Source: JBBQER01 sp052148155
GTDB lineage: Bacteria; Actinomycetota; Acidimicrobiia; IMCC26256; PALSA-610
Reading direction: 5' to 3'
Length of the DNA: 62,237 nucleotides
Assembly (NCBI GenBank): GCA_052148155.1
Contig: JBKQIY010000067.1
Span: forward strand, 1 to 62,237
In this document: piece by piece, positions 18,235-26,925 of the stretch
How positions within the stretch are numbered: the first letter of the stretch is position 1
Layout of the letters: the number at the start of each line of letters is the position of its first letter
Notes under the pieces: generated by a model
The model's input: only the letters and a program-made list of their open reading frames with translations
Told to the model about the DNA's origin: nothing
Database searches by the model: none
Program-made: the position numbers and the translations under genes

Positions 18235-19019
18235 AGGCCCGTCCGACGTTGGCGTGATGCTTCGAACAACAACACGGTGCCCGCCATTGCGACGTTGAGC
18301 GACTCCGCGCCGTGCATGGGGATGGTCACCCGGACGTCGAGCGGCAGATCGGGAGCGAGACCGCGCACTTCGTGGCCGAGAACGAGCGCGACGGGCACCG
18401 TGAGATCGACCGCCTCTGGGGCGCTCCCGCCCGAAGCGAGCGCACCCACGCGGCACACTCCGGCGCTTCCGAGCGCCTCCAAGGCCGTCACGGCGGGCAC
18501 ACCCTCCACGATCTGGACTGCGAAACACGCGCCGGCCGATGCCCGCACGGTCTTGGGATTGTACGCGTCGACCGAACCCGGCCCGAGGAGGATTATCTCG
18601 GCGCCGGCGGCTGCGCCGCTGCGGATCAGCGTGCCCGCGTTCCCGGGATCGGCGAGCAGTGGAGCTACCACGACCAGCGAGGCGCCCGCCAGCGCGTCGA
18701 GGCCCGCACGACGAAACGGGACGAGTGCGAACACACCCTGAGCCGAGGTCGTGGCGCTGACACGTTCGGCGACACCAACGGCGAGCTCGCGCACCGGAAT
18801 GAAACATTCGACGGCGCGGTCTGCGACCGCCCTCGCCGGGGCCGTCGCATCAACGCCGACGAGGACCTCGCGTATCGGTGTCTGCTGATCCAGTGCCGCG
18901 GTGATCACGCGCGGCCCCTCGCACACCATGAGTTCGTGTTCGTCTCGTGCGCCGCGGTCGCGTAGCAGGGCGCGGAGCCGTTTGACGTCAGCGTGATGGT
19001 TTCCGAGCGGCGCGTTCAC
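18231..19019 (-). CDS. TrmH/SpoU family RNA 2'-O-methyltransferase
   Basis: SAM-dependent RNA ribose methyltransferase of the SPOUT fold, probably acting on 23S rRNA as in the family members found beside pheS. The N-terminal substrate-binding part (about 1-105) contains 'DVKRLRALLRDRG' and 'LMVCEGPRVI'. The SpoU part has 'LADPGNAGTLIRSGAAAG' (motif 1), 'ALVLGHEVRGLAP' (motif 2) and 'IPMHGAESLNVAMAGTVLLFE' split over motif 3. GTG at 19019 is preferred because GGAGG lies 8 bases upstream; a GTG at 19049 is open but without a good ribosome site. Confidence 0.9.
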   Translation of the reverse strand: MNAPLGNHHADVKRLRALLRDRGARDEHELMVCEGPRVITAALDQQTPIREVLVGVDATAPARAVADRAVECFIPVRELAVGVAERVSATTSAQGVFALVPFRRAGLDALAGASLVVVAPLLADPGNAGTLIRSGAAAGAEIILLGPGSVDAYNPKTVRASAGACFAVQIVEGVPAVTALEALGSAGVCRVGALASGGSAPEAVDLTVPVALVLGHEVRGLAPDLPLDVRVTIPMHGAESLNVAMAGTVLLFEASRQRRTGL

Positions 19020-19076
19020 CCTGACCGCCTCCGCGTCTGGGATCCACACCCGGTGTGGGTCCGAGACGCGTCGAAC

Positions 19077-19439
19077 TCACGCAGCGTTCAAGGCTTCGCG
19101 AGCGGTGACGACGAGGGCGCCGAAGGTGCCGGGCTCGCGTACTGCGAGATCGGCGAGGATCTTGCGGTCGACGTCGACTTCGGCGGCTTTCAGCCCGGCG
19201 ATGAATCGCGAGTAGCTGATGTCGTGCTCACGGCAGGCGGCGTTGATGCGGACGATCCACAGGCGGCGGAACTCGCCTTTGCGGGCGCGTCGGTCGCGGT
19301 AGGCGTACCGCAGCGAATGCATGACCTGCTCGTTGGCCACCTTGAAATGACGGCTGCGGGAGCCGGTGTAGCCGCGCGCCGATTCGAGGACGGCGCGGTG
19401 GTGCTTCTTGCCGTTGACGGAACGTTTGACGCGTGCCAT
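19077..19439 (-). CDS. rplT: 50S ribosomal protein L20
   Basis: 120-residue L20, an early 23S rRNA-binding assembly protein. 'MARVKRSVNGKKHHRAVLESARGYTGSRSR' style basic N-terminus (the RNA-binding extension) and a globular C-terminal part 'LWIVRINAACREHDISYSRFI' are both typical. It lies 6 bases after rpmI in the infC-rpmI-rplT operon. In many bacteria L20 represses this operon; I see no obvious L20-binding pseudoknot but did not fold the leader. Confidence 0.98.
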   Translation of the reverse strand: MARVKRSVNGKKHHRAVLESARGYTGSRSRHFKVANEQVMHSLRYAYRDRRARKGEFRRLWIVRINAACREHDISYSRFIAGLKAAEVDVDRKILADLAVREPGTFGALVVTAREALNAA

Positions 19440-19445
19440 CTCGGA

Positions 19446-19640
19446 CTACTTCCCGAGCAGGCGCTGGACACGCTTGCGGTCCGCGCCGGTGACCTCGGCA
19501 AGACGTCCGAGCCGCCGCGTGCGCCGTGACGACTTCTTCTCCAAGAGGTGTGCACGGTTCGGCTGACGACGACGGATCTTGCCTGTCGCGGTGATCTTGA
19601 AGCGCTTGGCTGCGCCCCGGTGCGTCTTCATCTTGGGCAT
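19446..19640 (-). CDS. rpmI: 50S ribosomal protein L35
   Basis: 64-residue L35. 'MPKMKTHRGAAKRFKITATGKIRR' is the hallmark N-terminus, and the protein is highly basic throughout. ATG start. Second gene of the conserved infC-rpmI-rplT operon, 56 bases after infC. Confidence 0.98.
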   Translation of the reverse strand: MPKMKTHRGAAKRFKITATGKIRRRQPNRAHLLEKKSSRRTRRLGRLAEVTGADRKRVQRLLGK

Positions 19641-19696
19641 CGTTGGTTCCCCGGTCCTCGATGTGGGCTGATCAACAGTTGGGATGTCTGGTTTGG

Positions 19697-20338
19697 TCAG
19701 GCGGTCGCGTCGGCCACGACGGGCTCGGCGACGACCGCCTGAGTCTCGCCGGGCTCCGGCTCGCCACTGCCGTGGCCACCTGATTTCGGTGCACCCTTCG
19801 TCGCGCCTTGTCCTTTGCCTTTCGGACGACGAGTGGGATTGAGCACCATCGTCATGTTGCGTCCGTCCAGTTTGGGTGAAGACTCGATGATCGCAAGCTC
19901 GCCGACCTGTTCGGCCACTCGCTCGAGGATGCGCCGCCCGAGCTCGGGGTGAGCCATTTCACGACCACGGAACATGATCGTCAGCTTCACCTTCGAACCC
20001 TCTTCGAGGAATCGCTCGACGTGCTTCATCTTGGTCGTGTAGTCGTGCCCGTCGATCTTGGGGCGGAACTTCATTTCCTTGATGACGACGTTCGACGCCT
20101 TGCGCTTCGATTCCTTGCGTCGCTGATCCTGCTCGTACTTGTATTTGCCGTGGTCCATGATCTTGCAGACCGGCGGATCGGCAGCTGCCGCGACCTCGAC
20201 GAGATCGAGACCTTGTTCCCGGGCAATCTGCAATGCCTCGGGCAGGGCTTTCACCCCGTACTGCGTCCCGTCGGAACCGATCAGGCGGACTTGACGAGCG
20301 CGAATGCGATCGTTGATGCGGGTCTCGTCTGTGGAGAT
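19697..20338 (-). CDS. infC: translation initiation factor IF-3, with probable AUC start codon
   Basis: IF-3 prevents premature subunit joining and checks the start codon on the 30S subunit. The homologous frame begins 'STDETRINDRIRARQVRLIG' and runs through 'PPVCKIMDHGKYKYEQ' to a C-terminal domain and a Gly/Pro/Ala-rich tail. No in-frame ATG, GTG or TTG exists before a GTG at 20254, which would cut off the conserved N-terminus. The frame can only start at ATC (20338-20336), 8 bases after an AGAGGTG ribosome site; the nearby ATG (20347) is out of frame. A rare start codon fits known infC autoregulation. 213 residues. Confidence 0.9.
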   Translation of the reverse strand: MSTDETRINDRIRARQVRLIGSDGTQYGVKALPEALQIAREQGLDLVEVAAAADPPVCKIMDHGKYKYEQDQRRKESKRKASNVVIKEMKFRPKIDGHDYTTKMKHVERFLEEGSKVKLTIMFRGREMAHPELGRRILERVAEQVGELAIIESSPKLDGRNMTMVLNPTRRPKGKGQGATKGAPKSGGHGSGEPEPGETQAVVAEPVVADATA

Positions 20339-20531
20339 TGCGGCATCACCTCTTGGTGCTCAGCCGCCGACGCGAAACGACGGCGGACGGGTAGGAAGCG
20401 TCCACCGTCGCACCGGCTGTCTGCCGGATGGCTTGCAACGGACCGGACTCGGAAGGACCCAGAGGGTTCGCCGAGCCGGTGGGGAGATGAATCCCACTTC
20501 CCATCGATTGTGTACGTGCGAGGATACCAGT

Positions 20532-20948
20532 GTGAGCAGTCTGTGGACACCGTCGGGCGAGCACCGGCCACCGGAGGACGACCCGAAATCCCCGACCGAG
20601 CTGGATTCGGACACCCGGGAGCCCACCTCGGAGGAGGTCGAGGCGTTGCGGGAGGTGCACGCCCGCCTCGTGGCCACTCCGGTGGAAGACGTCGTGGCCA
20701 ACCACGCGCTCGGTATCTGGCAGTTGGCGCTCGTGCACCTCGGTGTGATCACGCCGCCCGACGCCGACGGTCAGCCGCCCGGCCCGGACCTCGCAGCCGC
20801 CGGCTTCGCGATCGACGCACTGGCCGCCCTGGTCGACGGTCTCGGCGAGCGGCTCGGGGTTCACGAGACGGTGTTACGTGACGCGCTCAGCCAGGTCCAG
20901 ATGCTGTTCGTCGAGGTATCCGACGGACCGGCCGTATCGCCTTCGTGA
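20532..20948 (+). CDS. DUF1844 family protein
   Basis: A 138-residue protein with the DUF1844 core at its C-terminal half: 'WQLALVHLGVITPP' followed by 'AAAGFAIDALAALVDGLGERL' and a closing 'LSQVQMLFVEV'. The first half is acidic and probably disordered. The GTG at 20532 begins 'SSLWTPSGEH', a start typical of actinobacterial members encoded divergently from infC, as here. Function unknown. The 3' end overlaps the acetyltransferase start (GTGA). Confidence 0.82.
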   Translation: MSSLWTPSGEHRPPEDDPKSPTELDSDTREPTSEEVEALREVHARLVATPVEDVVANHALGIWQLALVHLGVITPPDADGQPPGPDLAAAGFAIDALAALVDGLGERLGVHETVLRDALSQVQMLFVEVSDGPAVSPS

Positions 20949-21556
20949 GCCGGTTGTCCTTCGAGCCGGTCGTGCTGGTCGGCCGCTTCGTGCGGCTCGA
21001 GCCGGTCACCGTGGAGCATGTCCCGGCCCTTGCCGTCGCGGCGTCCGAAGACCGCACCTCGTACGGCTGGACCCCGGTGCCCGAAGGGGTTGACCAGTTC
21101 CGTGCGATCGTCGGACAAGCGCAGGCCGAACGGGTGGCGGGTCGACGCCTCACGTTCGCGACGCTCGGCATCGACGGTCGAGTCGTCGGTTCCACGTCAT
21201 TCCTAGATCCTCAGTCGTGGCCCGGCGGTGACGGACGCCTCGACAGCATCGAGATCGGTGCGACGTGGATCGCGGCCTCCGCCCAACGCACGGCGGTGAA
21301 CACGGAAGCCAAGTTGCTCATGCTCGTTCACGCATTCGACGTGTTGGGTGTGCACCGCGTGGTGCTCAACACCGACGCTCGGAACGAACGCTCACGCGCG
21401 GCGATCGCACGTATCGGCGCGACGTTCGAAGGTGTGCTGCACAGCTTTCGGTACGGTATCGAGGGCACACCGCGCGACACGGCCACCTTCGCGATCGCCT
21501 CCCGCGACTGGCCGGACGTACGTGTGCGGCTCGAAGCGCACCTCAGGCCGGCCTGA
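20945..21556 (+). CDS. GNAT family N-acetyltransferase (RimJ/RimL-like)
   Basis: A 203-residue acetyl-CoA-dependent acyltransferase of the RimJ/RimL subtype. 'LVGRFVRLEPVTVEHVPAL' starts the fold. 'IEIGATWIAASAQRTAVNTEAKLLML' (about 102-127) holds the acetyl-CoA loop, in which the usual QxxGxG/A is replaced by 'QRTAVN'. 'VVLNTDARNERSRAAIARIGATFEG' is the classic C-terminal motif. The substrate is unknown. The end overlaps the convergent CSD gene by 14 bases. Confidence 0.85.
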   Translation: MSRLSFEPVVLVGRFVRLEPVTVEHVPALAVAASEDRTSYGWTPVPEGVDQFRAIVGQAQAERVAGRRLTFATLGIDGRVVGSTSFLDPQSWPGGDGRLDSIEIGATWIAASAQRTAVNTEAKLLMLVHAFDVLGVHRVVLNTDARNERSRAAIARIGATFEGVLHSFRYGIEGTPRDTATFAIASRDWPDVRVRLEAHLRPA

Positions 21557-21740
21557 TCGCCGCGGCTTCCCAACGTCCGAGGGTGCCGGGCCTGATCTCG
21601 AACGCAACGCGCGAGCCGACCGCGATCGTCCGGGTGCCGTCGGCGATCAGTGTGCAGTGAAACGGATACGTCGCGCCGTCTTCGCCGGTGATCTCACCGA
21701 GACCACGATGTTCCGAAAACGCGCTGACTTCTCCTGTCAC
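21543..21740 (-). CDS. small cold-shock-domain-like protein
   Basis: A 65-residue protein with the pattern of a CSD/OB fold: 'GEVSAFSEHRGLGEITGEDGATYPFHCT' parallels 'GxVkwFnxxkGfGFI...G.d.fvH'. The RNP1 aromatic cluster is only partly kept (F8, Y25, F27), so nucleic acid binding is plausible but not assured. GTG start in a GTGA overlap with hisG. The 3' end overlaps the convergent acetyltransferase gene. Confidence 0.65.
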   Translation of the reverse strand: MTGEVSAFSEHRGLGEITGEDGATYPFHCTLIADGTRTIAVGSRVAFEIRPGTLGRWEAAAIRPA

Positions 21741-22612
21741 TGCACGATCTTGGCGATCGGGATCTCCAGGATTCCGGTCGCGCCGGCATCTTTCAAGGCG
21801 GGGATGAGCGTGTTGATGTCGTTCTTGGCGACGACCGTCTCGACGGCGAATCCGTCTTCGCCGAACAACTTCGAAACGGTCGGCGACTTCAACGCCGGGA
21901 GGAGGTCAATCACCGCGGAGAGACTCGCTTCGTCGACGTTGAGCTTCACGAGCACCCGTCCACGCGCTTCGAGGGCGCCGCTCAGCAAGGTCTGGAGCTG
22001 CTCCATCGCCTTGCGTTTGTCGGCGTCGGCGTGCGAGATCGGATTCGCGATCAACTCGGTGTACGAGACGAGCACCGTGTCGAGCACCTTCAGGCCGGCG
22101 GCCCGGAAGGCCCGTCCGCTCTCGGTGCCGTCCACGACCGCCTCGGCGATCTCGGGGATCTTGGCTTCGGTCGCGCCGTACGACAACGAAATATTCGCGT
22201 CGACTCCGTGCTTCTCGAGGAACCGACGGGTGAGTTCGGGATACTCCGTCTGCACGCGCACCCCGGCGGGAAGGTCAGCCAGCGTCGACCACGGCGAGGT
22301 TCCGGCCACGGCGAGCACGATCCGAAACGGACGGGCCGTCGCTTTCGAGTAGTGCAGTTCGGTGAGGGTCACGACCTCGGCGCCGGTTTCCTCGATCCAG
22401 TCGCGCCCGGTGACGCCGAGGTCGAAGAGCCCGTCGGCGACGTAACGGGGGATCTCCTGCGGGCGCAGGATCGTGACGTCGATGACGCGGGGGTCTTCGA
22501 TACTGGCGCGGTAGTCGACGTCGGAAGAACGCACGACCGCGAGGTCGGCATCTTCGAACAGTTGCAGGGTCGCCCGTTCGAGCGAACCCTTCGGAAGCAC
22601 GAGACGCAGCAT
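21737..22612 (-). CDS. hisG: ATP phosphoribosyltransferase, long form
   Basis: First step of histidine synthesis: ATP plus PRPP to phosphoribosyl-ATP. 291 residues, hence the HisG_L form, which carries its own C-terminal regulatory ACT-like domain (about 210-291) and needs no HisZ. The PRPP loop region is 'EAVVDGTESGRAFRAAGL'. ATG start. No hisE lies next to it, although hisE neighbours hisG in many actinobacteria; the adjacent upstream gene here is a methyltransferase. Confidence 0.95.
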   Translation of the reverse strand: MLRLVLPKGSLERATLQLFEDADLAVVRSSDVDYRASIEDPRVIDVTILRPQEIPRYVADGLFDLGVTGRDWIEETGAEVVTLTELHYSKATARPFRIVLAVAGTSPWSTLADLPAGVRVQTEYPELTRRFLEKHGVDANISLSYGATEAKIPEIAEAVVDGTESGRAFRAAGLKVLDTVLVSYTELIANPISHADADKRKAMEQLQTLLSGALEARGRVLVKLNVDEASLSAVIDLLPALKSPTVSKLFGEDGFAVETVVAKNDINTLIPALKDAGATGILEIPIAKIVQ

Positions 22613-22639
22613 CGGCTGGTCAGGGTAGCGGCCGACCGT

Positions 22640-23395
22640 TCAATCGCCCGCCACTAATAGGCGGTACCCGACGTCGAGTTGGGTGAGTGTCCGCAGGCTG
22701 GCGAACCGCGCGTCCCAGGCGCCCGAGGCGAGGTCGGCACGGAGGTGTTCGGTCCCGCGCGCTCGTACCTCGTGGTCGAGCCGAGCGAGACCCGAGATCC
22801 CCGCCTGCACGTCGGGGTCGGTGTACGCCTCGGGACGGTTCCAGAAGCACGCCGCGAAGCCGTCGATGCAGTCGGCCGGCACCATCACCGGTTCGACGCT
22901 GCGCACATCGAGCACACGAGCGATCTCGGACGAGGTGTATCCCGTCGACGCGGCATCGAGCGCCGCCATCTCGGGGAAGTACTCCTCGACCAGCCAGAAA
23001 TTTTGTTCGACGACTGCGTCGAAGCTGAGCACGACCTGGCGGCGGGCCACCCGGCGGAGCTCTTCGAGGCCGCGTTGGGTGTCGGTCCAATGGTGAACCG
23101 TGAAGATGGCGAGCGCGGCATCGAAGGACCGATCGGCGAACGGCAGCCGCTCGGCCGACGCGCGCACGACGGGCGCCGCGCCCGCCGGACGCTGGCGGTA
23201 CATCGTGGGAGAGGGCTCCACGGCGACGACCATACGATCGGGCGGCTCGTACGAGCCGGTGCCGGCCCCGACGTTGACGATCCGGCGCGCGTCACCGACC
23301 GCGCCGTAGATCTGGGCGGCCACGCGCGGATCGGTGCGACGGGTACGCGTGTATGAAAGGCCGATCTGGTCGTAGCGGGTCCGGGTCACGCTCAC
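22640..23395 (-). CDS. class I SAM-dependent methyltransferase
   Basis: A 251-residue methyltransferase of the Methyltransf_11 type. 'RRIVNVGAGTGSYEP' is motif I (about residues 38-52), 'VVAVEPSPTMYRQRP' the ribose-binding acidic strand, 'ASAERLPFADRSFDAALAIFTVHHW' motifs II-III. The C-terminal part has a 'CIDGFAACFWNRPEAY' segment that recurs in this methyltransferase group. Lies 3 bases upstream of ribH's stop and 27 bases before hisG, so likely cotranscribed with the rib genes. Substrate unknown. Confidence 0.85.
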   Translation of the reverse strand: MSVTRTRYDQIGLSYTRTRRTDPRVAAQIYGAVGDARRIVNVGAGTGSYEPPDRMVVAVEPSPTMYRQRPAGAAPVVRASAERLPFADRSFDAALAIFTVHHWTDTQRGLEELRRVARRQVVLSFDAVVEQNFWLVEEYFPEMAALDAASTGYTSSEIARVLDVRSVEPVMVPADCIDGFAACFWNRPEAYTDPDVQAGISGLARLDHEVRARGTEHLRADLASGAWDARFASLRTLTQLDVGYRLLVAGD

Positions 23396-23398
23396 CGT

Positions 23399-23866
23399 TC
23401 AGGGGATCGCGCGTAGGAGCGCAACCATCTCGATCGCCGTGATCGCGGCCTCTTCGCCTTTGTGGCCCTCGGCGCCTCCGACGCGCTCGAATGCCTGCTT
23501 GCGGTCTTCGACGGTGAGGACGCCGAACGCGACGGGGACACCGGTGTCGAGTGAGGCGCGGGTCAGCCCGGCGGCGCACTCGCCTGCGACGTATTCGAAG
23601 TGTGCGGTTTCACCTCGGATCACGGCCCCGATGCACACGACGGCGTCAACGGCACCCGACTGCGCGAACCGTTTCGCGACGAGCGGGAGCTCGAACGCCC
23701 CCGGGACCCACACCACCGATACCTGCGCCGCACCATGGTCGTGCAACGTCTTTTCGGCACCCGCGCACAGCGGCTCGGTGACCTCGTGATTGAACCGGGC
23801 GGCAACGATCGCGAATCGCATCCCGGTCGCGTCGAGCGCGCCGGCACCGCCCGAAAATTCGCCCAT
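23399..23866 (-). CDS. ribH: 6,7-dimethyl-8-ribityllumazine synthase
   Basis: Condenses the pyrimidinedione with 3,4-dihydroxy-2-butanone 4-phosphate to lumazine, the penultimate riboflavin step. 155 residues: 'IVAARFNHEVTEPLCAGA' (residues 19-36), 'WVPGAFELPLVAK', 'CIGAVIRGETAHFEYV' with the catalytic His, and 'GVLTVEDRKQAFERVGG'. Shares one base with the ribBA stop region. The final gene of the core rib operon. Confidence 0.96.
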   Translation of the reverse strand: MGEFSGGAGALDATGMRFAIVAARFNHEVTEPLCAGAEKTLHDHGAAQVSVVWVPGAFELPLVAKRFAQSGAVDAVVCIGAVIRGETAHFEYVAGECAAGLTRASLDTGVPVAFGVLTVEDRKQAFERVGGAEGHKGEEAAITAIEMVALLRAIP

Positions 23867-25119
23867 CAGCCGCCACCCAGCTGCGCGTCGTCTTCGGGGT
23901 CGGAGTCAGGATCGAAACCGAGCAGGTGCCCGAGCTTGCGTTGTTTGGCGCGCAGGTACGCGATGTTCTCGGCGGTGGGAACAGTCTGCACCGGGACACG
24001 CTCGACGATTTCCAGGCCGTAGCCCTCGATGCCGCCGTACTTGGCTGGGTTGTTCGTCATCAACCGCATCGTGGTCACACCGAGATCCACGAGGATCTGG
24101 GCGCCGATGCCGTACTCGCGTGAGTCGGCCGGAAAGCCCAGTTCGAGGTTGGCCTCAACCGTGTCGCGGCCTTCGTCCTGCAACGTGTACGCACGCAACT
24201 TGTGGCCGAGCCCGATCCCGCGGCCCTCATGACCCCGGAGGTACACAACCACGCCGTGGCCCTCTTCGGCGACCCGTGCCATCGCACGGTCGAGCTGGGT
24301 GCCGCAGTCGCACCGTGTCGATCCGAACACGTCGCCGGTGAGGCATTCGGAGTGCACGCGCACGAGCACGTTTTCGTGTCCGGCCACCTCGCCGCGTACG
24401 AAGGCGAGGTGTTCGACACCGTCGAGCAACGACTCGAACACATGTGCGGTGAAGTCGCCGTACTGCGTCGGGATCCGCGCTTGCGACACGCGTCGCACCA
24501 ACTTTTCGCGGTGGCGGCGGTAGCGGATGAGATCAGCGATCGTGACGAGCGCGAGGCCGTGCTCGGCCGCGAATCCTTCCAGGTCGTGTAGGCGCTGCAT
24601 CGTGCCGTCATCGTTCACGATCTCCGACAGCACACCCGCCGGATACCGGCCCGCGAGTCGGGCGAGATCGACCGCCGCCTCGGTATGACCGGCTCGCTTG
24701 AGCACGCCGCCGTCGCGGTAACGCAGCGGGAAGATGTGCCCGGGGCGGGCCAAGTCGCCAGAAAGGGTCTCGGGATCGATGAGCGTCCGCACCGTGGTCG
24801 CGCGATCCGCGGCGGAAATGCCGGTGGTCGTACCGACCTTGGCGTCGACCGAGACGGTGAACGCGGTCCGCTGACCTTCGGTGTTCTCCGCACCTGACAC
24901 CATTAACGGAAGCCGGAGCTCGTCGAGGCGGACGCCCTCCATGGGCAGGCAGATGACGCCGCTCGTGTAGCGGATCATGAACGCCATCTTTTCGGGTGTC
25001 ATGCAGTCGGCCGCGACGATGAGGTCGCCTTCGTTCTCGCGGTCTTCGTCGTCGACGACGACGACGAACTCGCCGCGTCTCACGGCGTCGATTGCGCTTT
25101 CGACTTCGTCGAACGTCAT
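23866..25119 (-). CDS. ribBA: bifunctional 3,4-dihydroxy-2-butanone 4-phosphate synthase / GTP cyclohydrolase II
   Basis: Supplies both riboflavin precursors. N-terminal RibB domain (about 1-205) with 'DDEDRENEGDL' and the 'RAGHTEAAVDLARLAG' segment; C-terminal RibA domain (about 210-400) with zinc ligands in 'CLTGDVFGSTRCDCG', 'LRGHEGRGIGL' and 'NNPAKYGG'. ATG at 25119 makes an ATGA overlap with the ribE stop. 417 residues, usual length for the fusion. A much longer upstream frame is only an overlap artefact within ribE. Confidence 0.97.
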   Translation of the reverse strand: MTFDEVESAIDAVRRGEFVVVVDDEDRENEGDLIVAADCMTPEKMAFMIRYTSGVICLPMEGVRLDELRLPLMVSGAENTEGQRTAFTVSVDAKVGTTTGISAADRATTVRTLIDPETLSGDLARPGHIFPLRYRDGGVLKRAGHTEAAVDLARLAGRYPAGVLSEIVNDDGTMQRLHDLEGFAAEHGLALVTIADLIRYRRHREKLVRRVSQARIPTQYGDFTAHVFESLLDGVEHLAFVRGEVAGHENVLVRVHSECLTGDVFGSTRCDCGTQLDRAMARVAEEGHGVVVYLRGHEGRGIGLGHKLRAYTLQDEGRDTVEANLELGFPADSREYGIGAQILVDLGVTTMRLMTNNPAKYGGIEGYGLEIVERVPVQTVPTAENIAYLRAKQRKLGHLLGFDPDSDPEDDAQLGGG

Positions 25120-25727
25120 GGTGTGGCTTCCAGTCTGCCAGGCGCGAGAAGCGCTTCGACGTACTTGGCGATCAGATCGGCTTCGAGGTTCACGCGCGAG
25201 TTCGGCCCACAGGTTCCGAGCGTTGTCGCCACGAGCGTGTGCGGGATCAACGCGACCGAAAACGCGTCGTCGTCGCGGCGCGCCACGGTCAGGCTGACGC
25301 CGTCGACGGTGATCGATCCCTTGTGCACCACATACCGCAGCAGCTCCGGCGGCGCGCCGATCGTGATCCACGCTGAGCCATCGGGTTGTGGCTCGCGATC
25401 GCGTACGGCTCCGGTCGCGTCGACGTGACCTTGCACGAGGTGTCCGCCTAACCGGTCGGTCAGACGAACGGGCCGCTCGAGATTCACAGCGTCGCCAACC
25501 GTGAGGTCGCCGAGGTTTGTGCGCGCCAGCGTCTCGATCACGACGTCGGCCGACCACGAACGCTCGTCGAGCGCGACGACGGTCAGGCAGCATCCGTTCA
25601 GCGCGATGGACGCGCCCACCTCCGTATCGTCGAGCACTGTGATCGCCTCGATCGTCATCTGCACGCCACCCTCGTTGGGCGCGACGCCGACGACGCGGCC
25701 GAGCTCTTCGACGATGCCGGTAAACAT
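25116..25727 (-). CDS. ribE: riboflavin synthase alpha chain
   Basis: Dismutates two lumazines to riboflavin. 203 residues with the internal repeat of two lumazine-binding barrels: 'MFTGIVEELGRV' and 'GCCLTVV' in the first (about 1-90), 'HLVQGHVDATG' and 'GSITVDGVSLTVA' in the second (about 95-190). Shares one base with the ribD stop, and its own stop overlaps ribBA (ATGA). Confidence 0.96.
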   Translation of the reverse strand: MFTGIVEELGRVVGVAPNEGGVQMTIEAITVLDDTEVGASIALNGCCLTVVALDERSWSADVVIETLARTNLGDLTVGDAVNLERPVRLTDRLGGHLVQGHVDATGAVRDREPQPDGSAWITIGAPPELLRYVVHKGSITVDGVSLTVARRDDDAFSVALIPHTLVATTLGTCGPNSRVNLEADLIAKYVEALLAPGRLEATP

Positions 25728-26827
25728 CAGGCGACGACCTCGAACTCGAGTCGTGCGTCGGGACCGAGCTGGCGAACAGATGCGAGTTCGTAGCGGCGAG
25801 CATCGTCAATCGTGTCCGGCCCCCCGAACGCCAACGCGGGTGTTCCCCGGGTGCCGAGCGCGAGTGGTGCGACGTACACGACGAGGCGCTGGGTGTGCTC
25901 CCCGGCCAAGAAGCTGCCCAACACGGTGCCACCACCCTCGACGAGCACCTGGAGGACCCCTTCGCGCCCGAGCAGCTCGAGTGTCTCGTCGAGATCGACG
26001 CCGACGCCGTCGACGGCGGCGGCGACCGGCTCGACTTTCGCGCCCGCTGCTCGCCACGCGTCGACCATGCCGGCGTGTGCGTCGTGGGTCGTCACGACCA
26101 GCGTTGGGGCGACGCGCGTGTTGAAGAGCGGTCCGGCGGCCGGGACGCGTCCGTGCGCGTCGAGGAGCACACGCGTCGGTGGCTGTTCCGGTGCCGGTGC
26201 TACCCCGCGGACGGTGAGGTGCGGTTGATCGGCGATCGCGGTGCCCGCACCGACCATGATCGCCTGCGAGTCGGCGCGCAGTTCGTGCGCGTCGGCGCGT
26301 GCGAGGTCTCCCGTGAGCCAACGCGACGTTCCGTCGGCCGCCGCGACCCGACCATCGACGCTCGACGCAACCTTGGCGATCACGAAAGGACGGCCGGTGC
26401 GGCGATGATGCAGATACGGCGCCAGCGCTCGTGCCGCTCGTCGTCCGCCGACGCCGACGGTCAGGTCGACGCCCGCAGCGCGCAGCCGCGCGAATCCGCG
26501 GCCCGCCACGTTTGGATCGGGATCTTCGAGCGCCGCGATCACCCTCGTGACCCCGGCCGCGATCAGCGCGTCGACACACGGAGGGGTGCGTCCCCGGTGC
26601 GAACACGGCTCGAGCGTGACGTAGGCGGTGGCGCCGCGGGCGCGGTCGCCGGCCTGGGCCAACGCGCCGACCTCGGCGTGCGCTCGACCGGGCGGTTCGG
26701 TGGCACCGACCCCGACGATCTCGCCGTCGCGAACGAGCACGCACCCCACCCAAGGATTGGGCGCACTTCGACGGCGAGCAGCCTCGCCGGCTGCCAGCGC
26801 CTGCTCCATCGCTTCGTCGTCGCGCAT
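25727..26827 (-). CDS. ribD: bifunctional diaminohydroxyphosphoribosylaminopyrimidine deaminase / 5-amino-6-ribosylaminouracil reductase
   Basis: Second and third riboflavin steps. N-terminal zinc deaminase (about 1-145): 'GRAHAEVGAL' and 'PCSHRGRTPPC' give the His and two Cys ligands and the catalytic Glu. C-terminal reductase (about 146-366): 'KVASSVDGRVA' and 'LVEGGGTVLGSF'. ATG at 26827 with GAGGG upstream gives 366 residues; the frame extends further but only through the riboswitch. First gene of the rib operon and the direct target of the upstream FMN element. Confidence 0.96.
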   Translation of the reverse strand: MRDDEAMEQALAAGEAARRRSAPNPWVGCVLVRDGEIVGVGATEPPGRAHAEVGALAQAGDRARGATAYVTLEPCSHRGRTPPCVDALIAAGVTRVIAALEDPDPNVAGRGFARLRAAGVDLTVGVGGRRAARALAPYLHHRRTGRPFVIAKVASSVDGRVAAADGTSRWLTGDLARADAHELRADSQAIMVGAGTAIADQPHLTVRGVAPAPEQPPTRVLLDAHGRVPAAGPLFNTRVAPTLVVTTHDAHAGMVDAWRAAGAKVEPVAAAVDGVGVDLDETLELLGREGVLQVLVEGGGTVLGSFLAGEHTQRLVVYVAPLALGTRGTPALAFGGPDTIDDARRYELASVRQLGPDARLEFEVVA

Positions 26828-26925
26828 GTGTCCCTCGGGCCAACCCGCGGGGCGCGGCAACGACGACCGTCGAAGGCCGCGGCGCCCGAAACTGGCTTCG
26901 GGCGCGGCAGTCGGCAACGGTGTCG

